DNA of 64,000 nt from Oscillospiraceae bacterium. GTDB lineage: Bacteria; Bacillota; Clostridia; Oscillospirales; Oscillospiraceae. Each line of letters begins with the position of its first letter. Within the stretch, counting starts at the first letter, position 1. Position numbers and translations under genes: made by a program. This document shows positions 1-8,420 of the stretch, in pieces. The notes beneath the pieces are model-generated. The model was not told the DNA's origin. It was given only the letters and a program-made list of their open reading frames with translations, and searched no databases. The stretch is from positions 1-64,000 of the forward strand of contig CAJTFN010000002.1 of assembly GCA_910575815.1 (NCBI GenBank), in the 5' to 3' direction.

Positions 1-236
1 GGAGAGCGCACGACTGCCGCAGGCAGTACCACCACCCGCTTGCGGGTGGTGGGTAAGTGCGCTCTTCGAGAGGGTCGGCAAAGAGAACGGAGCGCCCAGG
101 TCACCCCCGGACGCTCCCGCTTCGGTTCCCTCCTGCTGGTTGATCACCGCCTTTCCAGCCTGTGTCATTTTGCCACAAATGAACCATCAGCCAATGTGTA
201 TTTGGATGGTGAAACCATCCTTTACACAATACATCT
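1..236. other. Left-edge non-coding sequence with strong RNA-like folding
   Basis: No convincing gene. Three complementary pairs fold the first 64 bases as a three-way junction: an outer 8-bp stem (4-11 with 57-64), a 5-bp hairpin (14-18 with 22-26) and an 11-bp hairpin (29-39 with 42-52). The following 170 bases carry an open frame from the window edge to 252 whose translation I do not recognise. The homology of the downstream recombinase begins abruptly near 237, so this segment is unrelated sequence joined to a truncated gene. Upstream context is outside the window. Confidence 0.4.
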
Positions 237-275
237 CAAAGGGCTATTTTAGAGAAGTTCGCCGCAGACAACCAC

Positions 276-1823
276 TTGCCAAACCCCCGCTTTATGTTCG
301 ACGACGGATACTCGGGGGTTACGTTCGCAAGGCCGGCCTTCATGGAAATCATGGAGTTGGCCGAGCAGGGGCTTGTGGCAAATTTGGTGGTCAAAGACCA
401 CTCCCGGCTGGGCTGCAACCGCCTTGTGGTGGGGCAGCTCCTGGAAGAAGATTTTGTCCGGCTGAATATCCGCTATATCGCCATCATGGACAACATCGAC
501 ACCGCCAACAGGGTCAGCGACATCGTTCCCATGCAGGATTTGTTCAATGAATGGCACGCAAAAAATACGAGCGACAAAGTACGCCGTGTCATGCAGAGCC
601 GTGGCAACGCCGGGATACCGCTGACCACCAGCGCCCCCTACGGGTACAAGAAAGCCCCGGAGGACAAAAACCATTGGATCGTAGACGAGCCAGCGGCGAA
701 GGTAGTGCGGCAAATCTTCCAGTTGTCGATCAGCGGCCTGGGGCCTACTCAAATCGCCAAGAAACTACGCTCTGAGGGCGTGATGACTCCCAGCGAGTAT
801 TTTCAAAGCGTGGGTATCAATTGTCCGACCAAACCTCCTGCACACCCCTGTAACTGGAGTTCCGGCACAGTGGCGGGCATTCTGGACAGGCAGGAGTATG
901 TAGGCGATACTGTCAATTTCCGTACCTGCCGCCAGTCTTTCAAGCAGAAAAAGCAGTTGGACAGGCCGCAGGAGGATTGGAAAGTATTTTCTGACACCCA
1001 CCCCGCCATCATTGATCGGGAAACCTTTGCCCTTGTCCAAAACCTCCGTCAACACCGCCGCAGACCAGACCGTACCGGCATCGTAAGTATGTTCTCTGGG
1101 TTTCTCTATTGTGCTGATTGCGGTGAAAAACTGTATTATGCAAGCAGCAAGAGCAGTAAACAGCCACAAGCCTATTTCTTCTGTTCCAGCTACCGCAAAA
1201 ATTCCAACGTATGCTCCGCTCACTATATCAGGGAGAGCGTTGTGGGGCAGTTGGTGTTGGAGGGCCTGCAAAGGCTGTTGTGGTACATCCAGGTCTATGA
1301 AAAGCGGTTTGCCCAAGAGCAGATGGAGCGGTTTGGCCTGCAAGAGAAGAAAGAGTTGACCACCAAGCGCCGGGAGTTGGACAGGGCCAAACAGCGGGTA
1401 GCGGAGATTGACCAGCTTATTCAGAAAAGCTATGAGGACATGACCAAGGGCCTGTTGTCCGAGGAACGTTTCGCTACGCTGACGGTATCGCTGGAAAATG
1501 AACAGCGGCAGTTGAAAGCGGATATTCCAGCGTTGGAGGACGGCTTGAACGCCACCGCTGACAAAGCCGATGATTTGCAGAAATTCATCCAGCGGGCCAG
1601 ACAGGTGACCCGGCTGACGGAGTTGACGCCTGAAATCGTCCACGAGTTCATTGGCAAGATCGTGGTATCCAAGCCGGAGAAAGTAGACGGCAAGCGGCAT
1701 CAGCGGGTGGACATCTACTACAGCACCATCGGTCTTTGGACAGCGCCGGAGCCGGAAACGCTGGAACGGGAATATATGGCCTACTATCAGGCTATGCAGA
1801 AGCGCAAGAAAAGGACGGCATAG
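276..1823 (+). pseudogene. Large serine recombinase, 5'-truncated remnant
   Basis: Remnant of a large serine recombinase of the Tn4451/TndX-like kind that moves conjugative elements in Firmicutes. Visible parts: the end of the resolvase domain (FDDGYSG, KDHSRLG), the recombinase domain (from about residue 100), a zinc-ribbon (CADCG ... FFCSSYRK ... C, about residues 275-310), a coiled coil rich in Glu/Lys/Gln (about 345-430) and a C-terminal domain of DUF4368 type. The first in-frame start is TTG at 276; recognisable homology continues in frame back to about 237 (Q-R-A-I-L-E-K) and then stops, with an in-frame TGA at 210. The N-terminal part with the nucleophilic serine is therefore missing. 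The normally invariant second arginine of the SRLGR motif is also Cys (TGC at 414-416). The rest of the frame is intact, so decay looks recent. Almost certainly inactive. Confidence 0.85.
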
Positions 1824-1856
1824 CCGTCCCATATAGAGAGATTTCTTTACAGGTAG

Positions 1857-1897
1857 CCCGAAGGGTGGCACTTCTTTACGAAGTGCCACCCTTCGGG
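1857..1897. terminator. Long hairpin between convergent recombinase remnant and asnS
   Basis: A perfect 18-bp inverted repeat (1857-1874 with 1880-1897) around a 5-base loop lies 34 bases after the recombinase stop and 29 bases before the asnS stop. It could end transcription from both sides. The U-tract on the plus strand is short (CTTTTC), so termination strength is inferred from the stem. Confidence 0.7.
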
Positions 1898-1925
1898 GGA
1901 GCTTTTCATATTACCAAGCGCACGC

Positions 1926-3320
1926 TTAAAAATCCGCGCTCCCCACGGTACGGGGATGGGGCAGCACGTCCCGAATATTACTCACTCCCGTGAGATACAT
2001 CACCAGCCGCTCAAACCCCAGTCCAAAGCCCGCGTGGCGGCAAGTACCATACCTCCGCAGGTCGCAGTACCACCAATAGCTCTCGGGATCCATATCCAGC
2101 TCCCGAATACGGGATTCCAGAACCTCCAGCCGCTCCTCACGCTGGCTTCCGCCGATGATCTCCCCGATCCCGGGAACCAGGCAGTCCGCCGCGGCCACGG
2201 TCTTCCCGTCGTCGTTCAGACGCATGTAGAACGCCTTGATCTCCTTGGGATAATCCGTCACAAACACCGGGCGCTTGAAAACCTTCTCCGTGAGATACCG
2301 CTCGTGCTCCGTCTGGAGGTCGCAGCCCCAGAACACCTTGTAGTCAAATTGATCGTTGTTCTTCTCCAGAATCTCCACGGCCTCCGTGTAGCTCACCCGG
2401 CCAAAGTCGGAAGTGGCCACATGCTCCAGCCGCTCCTTGAGGCCCTTGTCTACAAAGCTGTTGAAGAACTCAATCTCGTCCGGGCAGCGCTCCATTACCT
2501 TCTTAATCACATACTTAATCATGCCCTCGGCAATGTCCATGTCCCCCGCCAGGTCGCAGAAGGCCATCTCCGGCTCGATCATCCAGAACTCGGCGGCGTG
2601 GCGCTGGGTGTTGGAGTTCTCCGCCCGGAAGGTGGGCCCAAACGTGTACACGTCCCCAAAGGCCATAGCGAAGTTCTCCGCGTTCAGCTGGCCGGAGACC
2701 GTGAGATTGGCGGGCTTTCCAAAGAAGTCCTGGGAAAAGTCGATCTTCCCATCCTCGGTCCGGGGCGGATTCTCCGGGTCCAGGGTGGTGACCCGGAACA
2801 TCTCCCCCGCGCCCTCGCAGTCGCTGGCGGTGATGATGGGGGTGTGGACGTACACAAAGCCCTGACTCTGGAAGAACTCATGAATGGCAAAGGCGGCGGC
2901 GCTGCGCACCCGGAAGGCCGCGGAGAAGAGGTTCGTCCGGGGCCGCAGGTGCTGAATGGTCCGCAGAAACTCCACGCTGTGCCGCTTTTTCTGGAGGGGA
3001 TAGTCCGGCGTGGAGACCCCCTCCACCTCGATTTTCGTGGCTTTCAGCTCCAGAGGCTGTTTCGCCTCGGGGGTAAGGGTCACGACACCGGTGACAATGA
3101 GAGCCGCGCCCACATTCTGGGCGGCGATGTCCTTATAGTTCTCCAGGGCTCCGGCCTCCATGACCACCTGGAGGTTCTTGAGGCAGGAGCCGTCGTTCAG
3201 CTCGACGAAGCCAAAGTTCTTCATGTCCCGGATGGTCCGGGCCCAGCCGCCCACGGTGACGGTCTGGCCGGCGAGACGGTCCCTGTCGGCGAAAACCGCC
3301 GCGATTTTTGTGTAACTCAT
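1926..3320 (-). CDS. asnS: Asparaginyl-tRNA synthetase
   Basis: Charges tRNA-Asn with asparagine using ATP in the cytoplasm. The 464-residue protein has an N-terminal OB-fold anticodon-binding domain (about 1-110) and a class II catalytic domain. Class II motif 2 is seen as TFRAENS (about residue 225), and motif 3 as GFGLGFERL near the C-terminus. The Arg-Ala-Glu-Asn pattern and the length favour AsnRS over AspRS. I chose the ATG at 3320 because an AGGTGA ribosome site lies six bases upstream; a GTG at 3329 is possible and would add three residues. A good sigma-A promoter (3359-3386) precedes it. It is transcribed alone, facing the recombinase remnant. Confidence 0.95.
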   Translation of the reverse strand: MSYTKIAAVFADRDRLAGQTVTVGGWARTIRDMKNFGFVELNDGSCLKNLQVVMEAGALENYKDIAAQNVGAALIVTGVVTLTPEAKQPLELKATKIEVEGVSTPDYPLQKKRHSVEFLRTIQHLRPRTNLFSAAFRVRSAAAFAIHEFFQSQGFVYVHTPIITASDCEGAGEMFRVTTLDPENPPRTEDGKIDFSQDFFGKPANLTVSGQLNAENFAMAFGDVYTFGPTFRAENSNTQRHAAEFWMIEPEMAFCDLAGDMDIAEGMIKYVIKKVMERCPDEIEFFNSFVDKGLKERLEHVATSDFGRVSYTEAVEILEKNNDQFDYKVFWGCDLQTEHERYLTEKVFKRPVFVTDYPKEIKAFYMRLNDDGKTVAAADCLVPGIGEIIGGSQREERLEVLESRIRELDMDPESYWWYCDLRRYGTCRHAGFGLGFERLVMYLTGVSNIRDVLPHPRTVGSADF

Positions 3321-3358
3321 AACGTTCACCTGATTTCCTGTTTTTCAATGGATGATAT

Positions 3359-3386
3359 ATTATACCATATTTTTTTGTTTTTGCAA
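3359..3386 (-). promoter_or_regulatory. Sigma-A promoter of asnS
   Basis: On the minus strand, TTGCAA (3381-3386) and TATAAT (3359-3364) are separated by 16 bases. The start codon lies about 40 bases downstream. The spacer is an A-rich run. Confidence 0.75.
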
Positions 3387-3484
3387 GGGTTGGTTTGGAA
3401 AAGGGGACCCTTCGGTGTGCGGTTTCTCGTTATCGCAGTTAAACAGGAACCATGAAAGGGCTTGCCGGGGGACCTCGTGACGGT

Positions 3485-3523
3485 AAACTCCCGGTCCCCG
3501 GAAGTCCGGAGGGCCGGGAGTTT
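3485..3523 (-). terminator. Probable terminator of the S41 peptidase gene
   Basis: A 10-bp inverted repeat (3485-3494 with 3514-3523) with further GC pairing inside lies 35 bases after the S41 peptidase stop codon. Only a short T-run follows on the minus strand, so termination is likely but not certain. Confidence 0.5.
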
Positions 3524-3558
3524 GATACGCGGCGGTTTTCAGACGGAAAACGTGCCCC

Positions 3559-4824
3559 TCAGTCCTCCCCTTCCCGAATCGCGCGGAGGGCCGTCACCAG
3601 GGCGGGTTCCCCCGCCGGGGAGAGGATATCCGGCGCCGTCCCCGCCTCCTCGCTGCTGGAGCCGTCAGGGTTCAGGCCGTACATCATGGTAAACTGAATC
3701 AGAATGCCGCTGTTGGGCAGGCGCATCAGAATGGGGTCCAGGGCCCCGATGCCGTCCCCGCCGGTCTGGCTGCCCACCAGGGTGGCGAAGCCTGTGGCCT
3801 GGCAGAACACCGCGAAGGACTCGCTGGCGGAATACACCGCCGGACCCACCAGCAGCCACACCCGGCCATGAAAAGCCGCCCGCTCCGCCGCCGGCTCCAC
3901 CCGGAGGGCGCTCTCCACAAAGTGGGTGGCGGCCTCCAGGCCCTGCCGCTCCAACCGGGGGAGATCCGGCAGCTCCGAAATCGGGTGGAGGTCTGAGGGA
4001 GCGAAGACATTGTCGATATAAGGCCGGTTGTTCGCGCTGTCCGCCAGGAGGGCGTAGTTCGTACAGGACAGGGGCACGTCCGTCAGGGGAGCGGCCAGCA
4101 GGTTCTGCCAATAACCCTCGTTGCCGCCGCTGTTGTCCGTCAGGTCGATGATGAGATCCGCGCAGTCCCCGGCGGCGTCGTAGAAGGCCCGGATGGCCTC
4201 CGCCTCTTGCTGATAATCGGGATCGTAGTCCGTCAGAAAATTATCCACCTTCAAATAGGCCACGCCGGCCTCCGGCAGAAGGAGGGTATGGAGATTCTCC
4301 CCGGCCTCTCCGGCGCTCCAGGAGCCAACGTCCTCCTCACCCAGGGCATCCAGCAGAGCTCTCAGCTTTTCGTAGCTCTCCTCCGACGCCTCAATGGCGG
4401 CCTTCCACTGCTCCCGGCCCTCCGTATCCTGGGTTTCGCACCAGTCCAGCATGTCCGCGTAGGCCTCGGGCTCAATTATCCAGAAGTGCCCGTAGCTCCC
4501 AAGCCTGTACCAGGAGCTATAGAGGGCGGTGTAAAAGGCCTGGTCGCTGTCGCTCTCCAGAATCAGCTCCCGGTACTTCTGGAAGATGTTCTCCGCCGGC
4601 TCTTCCGGGTTCTCCCGGTCCCGGAGGCCCAGGCAGAGATAGCTGTCTTTTAAGGTCTTGACAAAATAGTCGTAGTCCTCCAGCCGCTGCTCCTGGGTCA
4701 ATCCCAGGGCATGGGCCAGGGCGGGGTCCCATTGGCTCTCCTTCTCCGGTTCCGCCGCCGGGGCGGCGCAGGCGGACAGCAGCAGGGCAAGGGCCAGCAG
4801 CACGGAAAACCATATGCGTTTCAT
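3559..4824 (-). CDS. S41-family peptidase lipoprotein
   Basis: Secreted, lipid-anchored serine peptidase of the tail-specific/C-terminal-processing (S41) superfamily, 421 residues. Residues 1-19 form a lipoprotein signal with lipobox LLSAC (Cys19). The C-terminal half has the S41 core: LIIDLTDNSGGN, then YSASESFAVF with the likely nucleophile Ser (about residue 330), then VGSQTGGDGIGA, the position where C-terminal processing peptidases carry the general-base loop. No PDZ domain is obvious, so it resembles the simpler peptidase/retinol-binding-like S41 proteins. ATG 4824 is preferred over an upstream in-frame start at 4950 because it has an AAAGGAG site and begins the signal peptide. Natural substrate unknown. 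Confidence 0.85.
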   Translation of the reverse strand: MKRIWFSVLLALALLLSACAAPAAEPEKESQWDPALAHALGLTQEQRLEDYDYFVKTLKDSYLCLGLRDRENPEEPAENIFQKYRELILESDSDQAFYTALYSSWYRLGSYGHFWIIEPEAYADMLDWCETQDTEGREQWKAAIEASEESYEKLRALLDALGEEDVGSWSAGEAGENLHTLLLPEAGVAYLKVDNFLTDYDPDYQQEAEAIRAFYDAAGDCADLIIDLTDNSGGNEGYWQNLLAAPLTDVPLSCTNYALLADSANNRPYIDNVFAPSDLHPISELPDLPRLERQGLEAATHFVESALRVEPAAERAAFHGRVWLLVGPAVYSASESFAVFCQATGFATLVGSQTGGDGIGALDPILMRLPNSGILIQFTMMYGLNPDGSSSEEAGTAPDILSPAGEPALVTALRAIREGED

Positions 4825-5210
4825 AAAATCGTCTCCTTTTTTCGGGGCGCAAAGGCCCTCGTTCCAAATACAGGAAAACCGGGCGAAAAGCGAAGATCGC
4901 AGTTTTGCGGGGAGGCAGTCCGCCTCCAGCCCCTGCGCCTTCGCCCGCAAGCGTTTCCCACTATCGAACGGACGGCCCGCCCCTTTTTTCTCAGCTCCCG
5001 GAAGCTGACTTTAGCGTAGCAGGAAAATCTTACGAACAGGCGGACAAAATCCTTAAGAAATTCTTACAATTTCCGTGGACCAGCCCCGGCGTTTTTTTGC
5101 GGAGGCGACGAAAATGCGTTCCGCCCCCTAAAACTTGTTTAATAAAAATTGGCATGGAAGTAGAAGCGTGCTATACTAACTCCAATTATTTCATGGAATG
5201 GAGTGGGCAC
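4825..5210. other. Intergenic region between divergent S41 and HPr-like genes
   Basis: This 386-base gap holds the ribosome site of the S41 gene on the left and the promoter of the HPr-like gene on the right (5149-5177). A 6-bp dyad (TCAGCT/AGCTGA) lies near 4990-5010. Open frames here (for example from 4905) run into the HPr-like gene without a ribosome site and are not supported as genes. Confidence 0.5.
5149..5177 (+). promoter_or_regulatory. Sigma-A promoter of the HPr-like gene
   Basis: TTGGCA (5149-5154), a 17-base spacer and TATACT (5172-5177). The start codon is 34 bases further on. Confidence 0.8.
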
Positions 5211-5465
5211 ATGAAACGCACGGCTGAAGTCACGATTCCCGAAGAGCAGCTGGACCACATGGCCACCGCTTTCATCAAGGCGGCCAGCAGCTTTTCCTGC
5301 CAGATATCCATCACCCGGGACGGTCACAGTGTCAACGGCAAGAGCCTTTTGGGGTTCCTCTCTTTGATGCGGGAGGGCGGCGCCGTGGAGATCACCGCCG
5401 AGGGCGGCGACGCTGGGGAAGCTTTGGACACGCTGACGGGCATTTTGAGTCTTAGCATGTCGTAA
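5211..5465 (+). CDS. HPr-family protein lacking the phosphorylatable histidine
   Basis: An 84-residue protein that aligns without gaps over most of its length with the PTS phosphocarrier HPr. The active-site region of HPr (G-I-H-A-R-P) is replaced by E-Q-L-D-H-M: the phosphorylated His15 position is Leu14 and Arg17 is His16. The regulatory serine region is kept (N-G-K-S-L-L-G, Ser45 matching HPr Ser46). It therefore cannot carry phosphate for the PTS in the normal way but could still be a target for HPr kinase, like Bacillus Crh, in which His15 is Gln. ATG 5211 follows a GGAG site. It is a single-gene transcript with its own promoter and a downstream hairpin. A regulatory role is inference. 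Confidence 0.8.
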   Translation: MKRTAEVTIPEEQLDHMATAFIKAASSFSCQISITRDGHSVNGKSLLGFLSLMREGGAVEITAEGGDAGEALDTLTGILSLSMS

Positions 5466-5474
5466 CACAAGCAA

Positions 5475-5500
5475 AAGGGACTGCCGGCCGGCAGTCCCTT
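5475..5500 (+). terminator. Hairpin after the HPr-like gene
   Basis: An 11-bp perfect inverted repeat (5475-5485 with 5490-5500) with a 4-base loop begins 9 bases after the stop codon. The downstream T-tract is weak (TTCGCTT). Confidence 0.65.
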
Positions 5501-5599
5501 CGCTTATCAAAATCACCATCCGAAAGAGGACGGAACGGAAAAGAGCTGCGAGAGAAATCGATCAGGGGTTTCTCTCGTTTTCAATTCGAAGTTTTCCGC

Positions 5600-7774
5600 T
5601 CAAATCGCCCGCTCCAGCAGACGGCAGACCATGGAGGCGGCCTCTCCCCGGGTGGCGGACCGGGTTCCGGCGTAGAAATCCCCGGTCATGCCCAGGCCCT
5701 GGGCGATGGCCGCGTAGCCCAGGCCCTCGGCGGGGATGGCTTCCTTGTCGGAATAGGTGCAGGCGTAAATTCCCCGGAGCCGGGCGGCGGGACCGTAACC
5801 CGCGGCGTCCAGCAGCATCCGCACCACCTCTCCCCGGGTCAGGACGGCGCTGTCGTCCCGGTCGGAGGCCTTGAGGGCTCCCATGCGGTAGGCGTTGAAA
5901 TAGGCGTTGTCCCGCTCCCCGCGGTCCCCGCCGTCGGGGTTCAGGGCCGGGCCCTGGAGGCTGTAGAGCAGGGCCACCAGCTCCCACTGGGTCACGGTCT
6001 TTCCGGGGCGGAAGGTCTCCGTGGCGTAGCCCACGCCGTAGCCCGCCAGCTTTTCAATGTCCGCCTTGGCGGTGCTCCCCGCCAGGTCCTTGTAGGCCAG
6101 GGGTTCCCGGGTGGTCCCCCGCTCCTCCGGGACAAGCTTCCCGGTCTTGGCGTCCACGCCCTCGAAGCGGTCCTCCCGCTCCAGGCCCACCGTCAGGCGA
6201 AGGGCATAGGCATACTCCATCCCCTGGCTCAGCAGGGCGGCTTGGGCGGGGTCGGCCTTTACGAGCTTCTGGGGGACGTTCCGATAGGCCGTCACCGCCT
6301 CATAGGTCCCCACCCAGGCGGTCCGGGCCGTCTCCATGGAGACCAGGCCGTTGGCGTCGTCAAAGGTCACGTCTTCGTCCCAGCTGTGGGAGAGGGAGTA
6401 AACGGACCCATCGGCGCCGTCGATGCCCACATGGACGGCGTTGTCCCGGAAGGGCAGGCCGTTTACCGCTTGGGCAAAGGTGAACTGCCAGTAGGGCTGG
6501 CTCTCCATCCGCCAGGGCATGACCTCACGGTCCGTTTGATAGAGGGTCAGGTCCCAGTCCGGGCGCCAGGTCTTCAAAAAGGCCTGGGCCTTTTCCAAAG
6601 CCGCCTCCTCGGAGACAGCCTTCTCCCGGCCATAGGGGGCGGAGGACCAGACGCTTTCCACCGCTCCGGTTTTGGCGTCCACAGTGATGTTCCGGGTGAG
6701 CCGCTCCCCGGCGTCCGTCCGGGCGTAGCGCAGGGTGCACTGCACCCGGGGCTCCCGGCCCTCCTCTCCGGGGACGGTCTCATAAGAAGAGGAAATCAGG
6801 GCATAGCCCCGGAGGCCATAGGCGCTCTCGGCCCGGAGAGCCTTGTCCAGCTCCTCCTTGGAGAGGACCCCCTCCATCTGCTGAACGCCCTCCTGCTCCA
6901 CCTTGGTCAGGCCCGCCTCATCGGCGGCCATGTTCTTGGCGGTGGGGGCCGCCCCCGCGCCGCTGTCGCCGGCGGGCATCCTCGCGCCTTGGCGCAGCAG
7001 CTCCTCCAGCTCCGTCAGATCCAGCAGGTCCCCGGTCTTGGCGTCCGCCAGGAACGCATGGGCCCCTTGGGCGGGCAGATAGCGCAGGACGGCTTTCGCG
7101 CTCCCGGCGCGCTCCCGGACGTACTCCAGCTGGAGTTCCAGGGCTCCGTTCAGGTCCTCCCGGACCTTGGCCATGTCAGCGGAGGCCTCGGGAGAGGGCA
7201 CGCCGCCGACACCTGTGGTCTCCGGCAGATCCCGGCTGAACTGCTCCACCCAGCCGTTCTCCACCCGGATGGAATAGCGCAGGGGCGAGGGCAGGCCATT
7301 TAAGAGGACGGTCCCGCTCCAGGCGCTCTCCGAGGCTCCCAGCGCCTCCCCGCCCTCAGGGTCTTTCAGTTCCACAGTCTCTCCCTCCCGAAGAACCCGG
7401 GAGAGGAACGCCTCCGCCAGGGCCCGGTCCTCCGCCCCGGCGTTCTCAGGGAAGGTGGGGAACACGTCCCGCCAGGTGCTGGCGGAGCTGGAGTCCCGCT
7501 CCCAGCGGTAGAGGCTGGCCACGGTGCCGTCCTCCAGGGCGCTGACGGAGAGGGAACGGGCCTCCCCCTGCCAGCTCAGGTCCCAGACGGGGACCAAATC
7601 CTCGGACAGTCCGCCGCGGAAGGTCTCGTACCCGCCGGTGTCCAGGCCCAGGGTGTCCTTCACCGCCTGGGTGACCTGGGCCAGGCGGGCATCCTTGGTC
7701 TCCGCGGCGGCGGCGGGCAGGGTCAGCGCCGCCAGCAGCGCGGCGGCCACGGCCAGAGAAAGAAGACGTTTCAT
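5600..7774 (-). CDS. Secreted YcdB/YcdC-repeat protein with C-terminal SLH domains
   Basis: Surface protein of 724 residues with a Sec signal peptide (about 1-23, ending A-A-A-A-E). Two repeats of the Bacillus YcdB/YcdC type follow, the second clear around residues 380-470 (SEEAALEKAQAFLKTW, then FRDNAVHVGIDGADG). The C-terminal third carries SLH-type segments (GYGVGYATETFRPGKTVTQWE; LTRGEVVRMLLDAAG; TRGEAASMVCRLLE) that normally bind pyruvylated cell-wall polymer. The protein would sit on the outer face of the wall; its biochemical function is unknown. A 62-base gap to the downstream-facing nucleotidase gene offers room for its own promoter, but I see no clear boxes. Several long frames on the opposite strand here are shadows of its codon bias. 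Confidence 0.85.
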   Translation of the reverse strand: MKRLLSLAVAAALLAALTLPAAAAETKDARLAQVTQAVKDTLGLDTGGYETFRGGLSEDLVPVWDLSWQGEARSLSVSALEDGTVASLYRWERDSSSASTWRDVFPTFPENAGAEDRALAEAFLSRVLREGETVELKDPEGGEALGASESAWSGTVLLNGLPSPLRYSIRVENGWVEQFSRDLPETTGVGGVPSPEASADMAKVREDLNGALELQLEYVRERAGSAKAVLRYLPAQGAHAFLADAKTGDLLDLTELEELLRQGARMPAGDSGAGAAPTAKNMAADEAGLTKVEQEGVQQMEGVLSKEELDKALRAESAYGLRGYALISSSYETVPGEEGREPRVQCTLRYARTDAGERLTRNITVDAKTGAVESVWSSAPYGREKAVSEEAALEKAQAFLKTWRPDWDLTLYQTDREVMPWRMESQPYWQFTFAQAVNGLPFRDNAVHVGIDGADGSVYSLSHSWDEDVTFDDANGLVSMETARTAWVGTYEAVTAYRNVPQKLVKADPAQAALLSQGMEYAYALRLTVGLEREDRFEGVDAKTGKLVPEERGTTREPLAYKDLAGSTAKADIEKLAGYGVGYATETFRPGKTVTQWELVALLYSLQGPALNPDGGDRGERDNAYFNAYRMGALKASDRDDSAVLTRGEVVRMLLDAAGYGPAARLRGIYACTYSDKEAIPAEGLGYAAIAQGLGMTGDFYAGTRSATRGEAASMVCRLLERAI

Positions 7775-7837
7775 GACAATCCCTCCAACGAATCAAGTTG
7801 TAAATTTAGACGCTGGGGAAGCGGAAAAAGTTCCCGT

Positions 7838-8413
7838 TTATTTCAATTCATCCAAGGTCAGGGAAAAGCTCTCCAGGAAGGTGGCCATAAAATAGTCCAC
7901 CTCCGGCAGGCCAAAGGCCTCCAGGGCCCGGCGGGTCTGGGCGGCGGCCTCCCGGAACTCGGTGTTTCCCGCCTTCAGCTCCTCGACGCACTTGACATAG
8001 GCCGAGAGCTTGTCCGCCGCCTTCACCAGGCGCTCCACCTCCGGGTCCACGTCGGTGAGCACCGGGGCGTAGGCGCCCCGGAGCTCCTCCGGCAGCATGG
8101 CCAGAAGCTTCCCCTCGGCCACGGTTTCAATGTGCTTATAGGCGCTGCGGATGGCGGGGTTGTCGTACTTGATGGGGGTGGGCATGTCGCCGGTGAGGAT
8201 TTCACTGGCGTCATGGTACAGCGCGGCGGCGGCCACCAGGCCGGGGTCCACCGTCCCGCCGAACTTCTCCCGCCGGATCACCGCCAGAGCGTGGGCCAGA
8301 ACGGCGGCCTGGTGGCTGTGCTCCTGGACATTTTCCGGCGCCGTGTTCCGCATCAGCGCCCAGCGCTGGATGAACCGCATCCGGGAAATGTACGCAAAAA
8401 AGTGGCTTCGCAT
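7838..8413 (-). CDS. YfbR-like HD-domain 5'-deoxynucleotidase
   Basis: 191-residue HD-superfamily phosphohydrolase resembling E. coli YfbR, which dephosphorylates deoxynucleoside 5'-monophosphates. Metal-binding residues are visible at the expected spacing: H32/H34 in E-H-S-H-Q, H67-D68 in L-Y-H-D-A-S-E, and Asp in A-A-D-K-L-S-A-Y. The strongly conserved TGDMPTPIKY segment supports the YfbR assignment. It lies 7 bases downstream of mtaB and is probably translated from the same mRNA. Confidence 0.88.
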   Translation of the reverse strand: MRSHFFAYISRMRFIQRWALMRNTAPENVQEHSHQAAVLAHALAVIRREKFGGTVDPGLVAAAALYHDASEILTGDMPTPIKYDNPAIRSAYKHIETVAEGKLLAMLPEELRGAYAPVLTDVDPEVERLVKAADKLSAYVKCVEELKAGNTEFREAAAQTRRALEAFGLPEVDYFMATFLESFSLTLDELK

Positions 8414-8420
8414 CCAATCA

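Noticed and set aside
57..130. Possible group II intron 5' end (GTGCG) after the outer stem
   Set aside because: Only a five-base match; no domain V hairpin, no reverse transcriptase and no 3' end seen.
1..252. Open frame from the window edge to 252 as the C-terminus of an upstream protein
   Set aside because: The translation shows no family feature, and the first 64 bases fold as nested stems; too little to call a gene.
3133..3348. Alternative small minus-strand frame at the asnS start
   Set aside because: Out of frame with asnS and without its own ribosome site; asnS coding signal is continuous there.
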